This document shows, piece by piece, positions 17,265 through 21,926 of a DNA stretch of 21,926 nt; position 1 is the first letter of the stretch; each line of letters starts with the position of its first letter. The position numbers and the translations under genes were made by a program. The notes beneath the pieces were generated by a model. It was not told the origin of the DNA. It saw only the letters and a list, made by a program, of their open reading frames with translations, and searched no databases. The stretch is from assembly GCA_964496595.1 (NCBI GenBank), contig CAZCAI010000078.1, positions 1 to 21,926 on the forward strand, given 5' to 3'. The DNA is from JAAAOZ01 sp964496595. Lineage in GTDB: Bacteria; Chloroflexota; Anaerolineae; B4-G1; SLSP01.

Positions 17265-18479
17265 ATGGCAATCGAATTAGCCCCGCCAGAACCATTAGAA
17301 GCGCCAAAACCGGTCGAGCCGGTGAAGAAAGATCAAGCCGAGGAGATGGTCAAGTTGGAGCCGGAGGTCGCAGATCGCCTGGATACCAAGGTCGAGGAGT
17401 TCGTGGATGTGGTGCTCAGCGCCGAGGTCAACACCGAACCGTTCAACGAGCGTATGACCGCGATCCATAACATGGGAAACGCCGAGATTCGCAAGGCTGC
17501 GAGCGTCTCCAATCGCATCCTGGATCAGCCGGTGCGCGGATTGTCGGAGGATTCGGGCGTCTCGCAAGCGTTGGTCTCGCTGCGCACCACCGTCGAGGAG
17601 TTGGACCCCTCGCAACAAGCCACCACAAAGCGCAAGTTGCTGGGCATCATACCAATGGGCGAAAAATTGACGAACTATTTCCAAAAGTATCAATCAGCCC
17701 AAGATCATATCGACGCGGTACTCAATGCTCTCTATCACGGACAGGATGAGTTGCGCAAGGATAACGCGACCATCGAGCAGGAGAAGCGCAACATGTGGGA
17801 GGTGATGCAACACCTCCAACAATATGTCTACGTCAGCCGGAAGCTGGACGCGGCATTGGAATCCCGCATCGCGGAGATCGAGGCCGAGAATCCCGAAAAG
17901 GCCCGCCTGGTCAAAGAGGACATGTTGTTCTACCTGCGCCAGAAGGAGCAGGATATGCTCACGCAGTTGGCCGTCAGCATCCAGGGCTACCTGGCCTTGG
18001 ATATGGTGCGCAAGAACAACCTGGAATTGATCAAGGGCGTGGATCGCGCGACGACGACGACCATCTCCGCGCTGCGCACTGCGGTGATCGTGGCACAGGC
18101 GCTCAACAACCAGAAGTTGGTGTTAGATCAGATCACCGCGATCAATACGACCACAGGCAATATCATCGAATCGACCTCTGTGATGTTGAAGGATCAATCG
18201 GGGGGTATTCAAAAGCAGGCAGCCAGCGCCACAGTGGATATGGAAAAGCTCCAGACGGCGTTCAGCAATGTCTACGAGGCGATGGATATGATCTCCGAGT
18301 TCAAGGTTCATGCCTTAGATAGTATGGCGCAGACGGTCAACACGCTCTCGGCCGAGGTAGACAAAGCCTCGACCTATGTGGATCGCGTGCGCAGCGAGCG
18401 AACGTTGGGGGCGACGGAAGATATGGCGCTGCCGGGTGAGCAGGGCGAAGATGAAGATGAGGACGTAGTCTCCATTTAA
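17265..18479 (+). CDS. TelA/KlaA-family protein (toxic anion resistance family)
   Basis: Cytoplasmic, mostly helical protein of 404 residues, the usual size for the TelA family. The family was named for tellurite resistance and is tied by genome context to envelope-stress and Ter-type systems. The central to C-terminal core is typical: LGIIPMGEKLTNYFQKYQSAQ (about 126-146), then QGYLALDMVRKNNLELIKGV and a TTTTISALRTAV segment (about 240-275). The N-terminus is Pro/Glu-rich; the C-terminus ends in an acidic tail (GEQGEDEDEDVVSI). ATG 17265 is preferred over the GTG at 17256, because AAGGAG (17251-17256) is eight bases before the ATG and overlaps the GTG. It is followed by the LRR/XpaC-like gene on the same strand. 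The biochemical function of the family is not established. Confidence 0.9.
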   Translation: MAIELAPPEPLEAPKPVEPVKKDQAEEMVKLEPEVADRLDTKVEEFVDVVLSAEVNTEPFNERMTAIHNMGNAEIRKAASVSNRILDQPVRGLSEDSGVSQALVSLRTTVEELDPSQQATTKRKLLGIIPMGEKLTNYFQKYQSAQDHIDAVLNALYHGQDELRKDNATIEQEKRNMWEVMQHLQQYVYVSRKLDAALESRIAEIEAENPEKARLVKEDMLFYLRQKEQDMLTQLAVSIQGYLALDMVRKNNLELIKGVDRATTTTISALRTAVIVAQALNNQKLVLDQITAINTTTGNIIESTSVMLKDQSGGIQKQAASATVDMEKLQTAFSNVYEAMDMISEFKVHALDSMAQTVNTLSAEVDKASTYVDRVRSERTLGATEDMALPGEQGEDEDEDVVSI

Positions 18480-18561
18480 ACGTAGTACACCTCGGCGGAA
18501 GTTCTTCCCCAGTTAGTTACGCTCGGAGCAGATCGTCAGATCCGCGACTCTACGTCGGAAC

Positions 18562-18579
18562 GGGGATCTAACGATCCCC
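18562..18579. other. Short hairpin in the TelA-LRR spacer
   Basis: GGGGATC (18562-18568), loop TAAC, GATCCCC (18573-18579) form a perfect 7-bp stem in the 164-bp spacer between the two genes. No T-run follows directly, so it is at most a weak terminator. No clear promoter is seen for the downstream gene, which may be co-transcribed with the TelA gene. Confidence 0.4.
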
Positions 18580-18643
18580 TTGGAGCAAATTTAACTAGGG
18601 AGCCATTTATGCTGGTAGTAGGTTTAAGAATTTGGAGGCGTCT

Positions 18644-20011
18644 ATGAGGGAATCGATACCGCCCTTTGAGCGGGAAGCGCTGACGGCGCTCTACGATAGT
18701 ACATCGGGGGACAGTTGGCAAAAGAATGATGGCTGGCTAAGCGCCGCGCCGCCCGAAACGTGGCACGGTGTCACTGCGCGCAATGGCCACGTCGTCGGGC
18801 TGGATTTGGCCAACAACAATCTGAGCGGCCCCCTCCCCCCCGAGGCGGCGCATCTGACGGTCTTGCGGAAGTTGGATCTCTCGCGCAATGCCTTGCGGGG
18901 GACGATACCGGAGAAGCTGGGCCACCTCAAGGATCTGCGGGAATTAAATTTGGCCCACAATCAACTGCGCGGCCCTATCCCCGGCCGGCTGCGATTGTTG
19001 CTGAACCTCACCCGCTTGGATCTGCACGATAATCAATTAAGCGGCGAGATCCCCTCGGGCCTGGGCGATTTGACCCGCCTGACGCACCTCAACCTGGCGG
19101 AGAATCGTCTGCAGGGGCTGGCGCCCGCGACGTTGGGGCAGCTTTCCCAATTGCTCGCGCTCTCGCTGGAGAAGAATCAGCTTGAGGGCCGATTGCCGGC
19201 GTCGCTGATGCAACTCACGACGTTAGAGACCTTCACCTTCCAGGAGACGAAATTGATCGAGCCGGGGGAGGAAGATTTCCAGGCGTGGTTGCGCAATCTC
19301 CTGCACGTCGACAGCACCGGCGTCGTCGATATTCCGGCCACTTCATCGGCGCCGGCCGGGGCGATGGGCGCCTGGCTGCCGGTGCTGATCAAAGTGGGGC
19401 TGGTAGGCTTGGTGGGCGGCATCATCTTGGTGGTGACGCTGCCCTTTCTCGGCCCGCTTCCCGGCGTGATCCTGGCCCTGGCCGGGGCGGCCGGCGCCGG
19501 CTATGCGACGACAAAACTGCCCGCGCTCCCCGGAGAGCGCGGGGCCGCGCCGCAAGCGTTGACCTCCCGCGCGGATGCAGCGTCGAGCGTCAGCGCGCAG
19601 CGCTTAGAGAAGAATCTGCGCTATCTGGTCAACCTGAGCCGCGAGGAGTTGCCCGACGACGCCACGGAGAAGGTGATCCAGATCGCCTCGACTATCATCG
19701 CGATCCTGCCGCGCCTCCCCAACCTCGCCGGCGGCGAACACAAGGTTTACACCGTCCGCCAGACCGTGCTGGATTATCTGCCGGAGGCGATCAACAACTA
19801 CCGCGCGCTGCCCCGCGAGTACGCCGAGACAGAGCCGATAGAAGGGGGCAAGACCGCGCATCAATTGCTCGTGGAGCAGTTGACGGTGCTCGCCAAACAG
19901 ATCGACGCCATCGCGGCGGAGTTTCCGCAATCGGATGCGCAGCGCTTGATGATCCACGGGCGCTTCCTGGAGGACAAGTTCGCCGAGGAAGGCAAGAGTT
20001 CCTGGATTTGA
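18644..20011 (+). CDS. LRR protein with membrane hairpin and XpaC-like C-terminal domain
   Basis: Membrane protein of 455 residues. An LRRNT-like cap (about 9-45, ALYDSTSGDSW...NDGW) precedes about six plant-type leucine-rich repeats (about 48-205, consensus LxxLDLxxNxLSGxIPxxLGxL). Two hydrophobic segments follow (243-269 and 272-290) joined by a short turn, then a helical domain (about 318-450) with TVRQTVLDYLPEAINNYRALP and a final AxxxLIxxxFLEDKF-like helix. That layout, two membrane helices then a YLP-type helical domain, resembles XpaC, the common neighbour of TelA; the match is by eye. No signal peptide is present, so both ends are probably cytoplasmic. ATG 18644 is chosen because GGAGG (18634-18638) is five bases upstream; a TTG at 18632 is less likely. 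The product would be a binding scaffold paired with TelA. Confidence 0.8.
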   Translation: MRESIPPFEREALTALYDSTSGDSWQKNDGWLSAAPPETWHGVTARNGHVVGLDLANNNLSGPLPPEAAHLTVLRKLDLSRNALRGTIPEKLGHLKDLRELNLAHNQLRGPIPGRLRLLLNLTRLDLHDNQLSGEIPSGLGDLTRLTHLNLAENRLQGLAPATLGQLSQLLALSLEKNQLEGRLPASLMQLTTLETFTFQETKLIEPGEEDFQAWLRNLLHVDSTGVVDIPATSSAPAGAMGAWLPVLIKVGLVGLVGGIILVVTLPFLGPLPGVILALAGAAGAGYATTKLPALPGERGAAPQALTSRADAASSVSAQRLEKNLRYLVNLSREELPDDATEKVIQIASTIIAILPRLPNLAGGEHKVYTVRQTVLDYLPEAINNYRALPREYAETEPIEGGKTAHQLLVEQLTVLAKQIDAIAAEFPQSDAQRLMIHGRFLEDKFAEEGKSSWI

Positions 20012-20035
20012 TGGGCACGCACGCAAGTCGCTAAC

Positions 20036-20079
20036 ATCAAAACGCCGCAAGCGTAGTTTCTCGCTTGCGGCGTTTTGAT
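20036..20079. terminator. Bidirectional intrinsic terminator
   Basis: Two perfect 18-bp arms, ATCAAAACGCCGCAAGCG (20036-20053) and its complement (20062-20079), enclose an 8-base loop. The stem is flanked by A on one side and TTTT on the other, so it can end transcription from the LRR gene (plus) and from the kinase gene (minus), which converge here. Confidence 0.9.
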
Positions 20080-20099
20080 ATCACGATGGATTTGCGCGC

Positions 20100-21161
20100 T
20101 CAGGCGTTCGTTTCGCCCTCCGGCGCCGGGACGGAGAACATCACCTGTAGCCCCCGCTCTGGGGCGCTTTCGAAGCGGATCTTCCCGCCCAACATCTCGA
20201 TGCGGTCTCGTAATGTAGAGAGGTTGAGTTGTTGCGCATCCGATGATTCCAATCCTCCGTCAATCTCAAACCCCTTGCCATCATCCTCAAAGATGACGCG
20301 CAGTTCGTCATCGGTCAGTTCCGTAGAGAGCTTGATGGTATTGGCATGACTCTGCACCCGCCCGATGTGAATCAGCGCCTGGATCACGCGGAAGATGGTG
20401 ACCTCTTTATACAGCGCCAATCGCCGATCTTGACCACTGATGTTGAGCTTGAGGCCGGTGAAGCCGCTCTCCGTAATCCCCTCCGTGTAGCGCTTGAGCG
20501 TTGGGTTAAGGCCGAGATCGTCCAACATCATCGGGCGGAGATCGAAGATGAAGCCTTTGACCTGTTGGAAGGCGTTCACCACGCTCTCCTTCAACTCGCC
20601 CAACTCGATGCGGGCGCGATTTGGATCGCGGTCGAAGAGCCGCTCGCAAATCTCTGCTTGAAGCACAAGGTTGGTCAGTGATTGCGCCGGCCCATCGTGC
20701 ATCTGGCGCGAAAGCCGGAGCCGCTCCTGCTCCTGTGATTCGATGATACTGATCACCAAGGATTGAGGCGTAATCGTCGCCTCGCCGTCCTCCCCAGCGC
20801 CAATCGTCTCGACATCTTCTTGCTCCGCGGACTCTAAGATGTTATCGTAGAGATCATGCAAACGCACCAGATGCTTCTTATCGCTCTCCAGCTTCTCTAA
20901 TTGCCCCCGCATCGTAAACAGCCGCCGCTGATTTTCCACCAGCGAATTGTACGTGTGTTTGATATCCTCCCGCGGCACCGTATCGAAGGTCTTTTCGATT
21001 TGGCGGGCGCGGGATACAGACCGCGCGTTCGCTTGCGTGAAGCGCTCAACCTCCGAGGTAGTCTGTTCAATGAGCATCTCCACCTCTCGCAGATCCGATG
21101 AGACCTTTTTCTGCGCCTGTCGACAATTTTCGACGAATTGCTGCCAGCTTACTTCGATCAT
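20100..21161 (-). CDS. DegS-like soluble sensor histidine kinase (HisKA_3/NarL-type)
   Basis: Cytoplasmic two-component kinase of 353 residues with no membrane helix. The N-terminal half (1-140) is predicted coiled coil, as in DegS. The dimerisation/phosphotransfer domain contains ERLRLSRQMHDGPAQSLTN with phospho-accepting H155. The ATPase domain (about 250-347) keeps the G1 motif FEDDGKGFE (291-299). Its N-box region reads QALIHIGRVQSHA (261-273), without the usual Glu and Asn that coordinate Mg-ATP, and the G2 Gly is replaced (NLSTLRDR). It lies 34 bp after the response regulator gene in the same operon, with an AAGGGGG-type ribosome binding site. The signal sensed is unknown. Confidence 0.92.
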   Translation of the reverse strand: MIEVSWQQFVENCRQAQKKVSSDLREVEMLIEQTTSEVERFTQANARSVSRARQIEKTFDTVPREDIKHTYNSLVENQRRLFTMRGQLEKLESDKKHLVRLHDLYDNILESAEQEDVETIGAGEDGEATITPQSLVISIIESQEQERLRLSRQMHDGPAQSLTNLVLQAEICERLFDRDPNRARIELGELKESVVNAFQQVKGFIFDLRPMMLDDLGLNPTLKRYTEGITESGFTGLKLNISGQDRRLALYKEVTIFRVIQALIHIGRVQSHANTIKLSTELTDDELRVIFEDDGKGFEIDGGLESSDAQQLNLSTLRDRIEMLGGKIRFESAPERGLQVMFSVPAPEGETNA

Positions 21162-21195
21162 TATGCCCCCTTAATCTGTGTATGCCTGATTGGCG

Positions 21196-21909
21196 TTAAC
21201 TTTCCCTGCGTTCCGGCGTGAACTGCACCCAGCCGTGCCGGAGGGCGTAGATTGCGGCTTGCGTGCGATCCGATAAGTTCATTTTGGATAAAATCGATGT
21301 GATATGATTTTTGACCGTCTGATGACTGATCCCCAGGCGATAGGCGATCTCTTTGTTGCTCAACCCCTCGATGATCTGTTCCAGCACCTCCATCTCCCGG
21401 TTGGTCAAGGGGGAGAAGGTCGCATCCTCCGGCTTGATCCCATAGCGGTGATAAAGCTCTATCAGCCATTGCTCGGCTTGCTCCGGCGTCATGCGTTGCC
21501 CTTCGATCACGTAGTAGCCTTCGGCTACCGCACGGACGGTATCCAGCAATTGGGCCGGCGTGATATCTTTCGCGAAATAAGCCGAGGCCCCGATGCGAAT
21601 TGCCCGGTAGATCTGCTCCTCATCATCGTAGGCGGTGAGAATAATCACATTGACATCAGGGCATTGCTCTTTGAGTTGTTTCGTCACCTGGAGGCCGTTC
21701 AAATTGGGGAGATTGACATCCATCAGCACAACATCGGGTTGGATGTCACTGAGCAATTCCAGCGCTTCGGCGCCGTCATCACTCTCGGTAACTACCTCAA
21801 TGTCCGTTTCGACATTTAAGACATCCAGAATCCCTTGTCGAAAGAATGGATGGTCATCAACGATGGCCACTCTTATACCTTCGGATGTGCATATATCTTG
21901 TGAACTCAT
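21196..21909 (-). CDS. NarL/DegU-family response regulator
   Basis: DNA-binding response regulator of 237 residues, first gene of the two-component operon. The receiver domain (about 11-130) has the acidic pair D18-D19, phospho-acceptor D64 (LMDVNLPNLNG), T92 and K114. A linker (about 135-165) leads to a LuxR-type helix-turn-helix (about 166-228; LTNREMEVLEQIIEGLSNKEIAYRLGIS, with recognition helix HQTVKNHITSIL). All catalytic residues are intact, unlike in the partner kinase. AGGAG precedes the ATG by seven bases. The targets cannot be inferred from this window; the adjacent LRR/TelA genes point the other way and end at a shared terminator. Confidence 0.95.
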   Translation of the reverse strand: MSSQDICTSEGIRVAIVDDHPFFRQGILDVLNVETDIEVVTESDDGAEALELLSDIQPDVVLMDVNLPNLNGLQVTKQLKEQCPDVNVIILTAYDDEEQIYRAIRIGASAYFAKDITPAQLLDTVRAVAEGYYVIEGQRMTPEQAEQWLIELYHRYGIKPEDATFSPLTNREMEVLEQIIEGLSNKEIAYRLGISHQTVKNHITSILSKMNLSDRTQAAIYALRHGWVQFTPERRES

Positions 21910-21926
21910 ACGATTCTCCTGACTTA

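Overview
The window looks like an assembled fragment of a member of the Chloroflexota, probably an Anaerolineae/Caldilineae-type bacterium. The support is indirect: lipoproteins with long Thr/Pro or Glu linkers after the lipobox, a sugar-binding protein with a poly-Glu stalk, a secreted enzyme ending in a YLPLI-type tail, soluble DegS-like kinases and LacI-regulated beta-glucan loci. No rRNA, tRNA, CRISPR array, transposase or phage gene was seen. One run of exactly 100 N (3339-3438) is a scaffold gap inside a coding tandem repeat.

Region 1 (25-16666) is a beta-glucan (laminarin-like) utilisation locus. A large secreted GH16 enzyme (25-4034, minus) carries two identical N-terminal binding modules, two Calx-beta domains, and a catalytic domain that appears to be inserted inside a third binding module. 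It diverges from a LacI-family repressor (4492-5493, plus). Then comes a minus-strand operon, in transcription order: sugar-binding lipoprotein (15179-13647), two ABC permeases, a clan GH-A glycosidase lipoprotein, a GH3 beta-glucosidase lipoprotein, a GH16 endo-glucanase lipoprotein and an aldo/keto reductase (6911-5931). A second LacI repressor (16563-15538, minus) sits just upstream of it. In the likely scheme, GH16 enzymes cut polymer outside the cell, anchored GH3 and GH-A enzymes trim the oligosaccharides, and the transporter imports them using an ATPase encoded elsewhere.

The locus contains six LacI-type operators in two classes. AACGTT-centred palindromes (two, 42 bp apart) lie on the promoter of the large GH16 gene. 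AGCGCT-centred palindromes (four) lie in the large GH16 leader, at the transporter operon (two), and at the second repressor's own promoter. The two repressors differ at the two recognition-helix positions that set specificity, so a two-input circuit converging on the large GH16 gene can be proposed.

Region 2 (16951-20079, plus) holds a TelA-family gene with a strong extended -10 promoter, a long leader and a possible 31-codon ORF. After it comes an unusual protein: plant-type leucine-rich repeats, a two-helix membrane hairpin and a helical C-terminal domain that resembles XpaC, the usual partner of TelA. I consider this LRR-XpaC/TelA pair the best candidate for an undescribed system here. 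A strong 18-bp-stem bidirectional terminator closes it.

Region 3 (20100-21909, minus) is a two-gene NarL/DegU-type two-component system whose DegS-like soluble kinase has a degenerate N-box.
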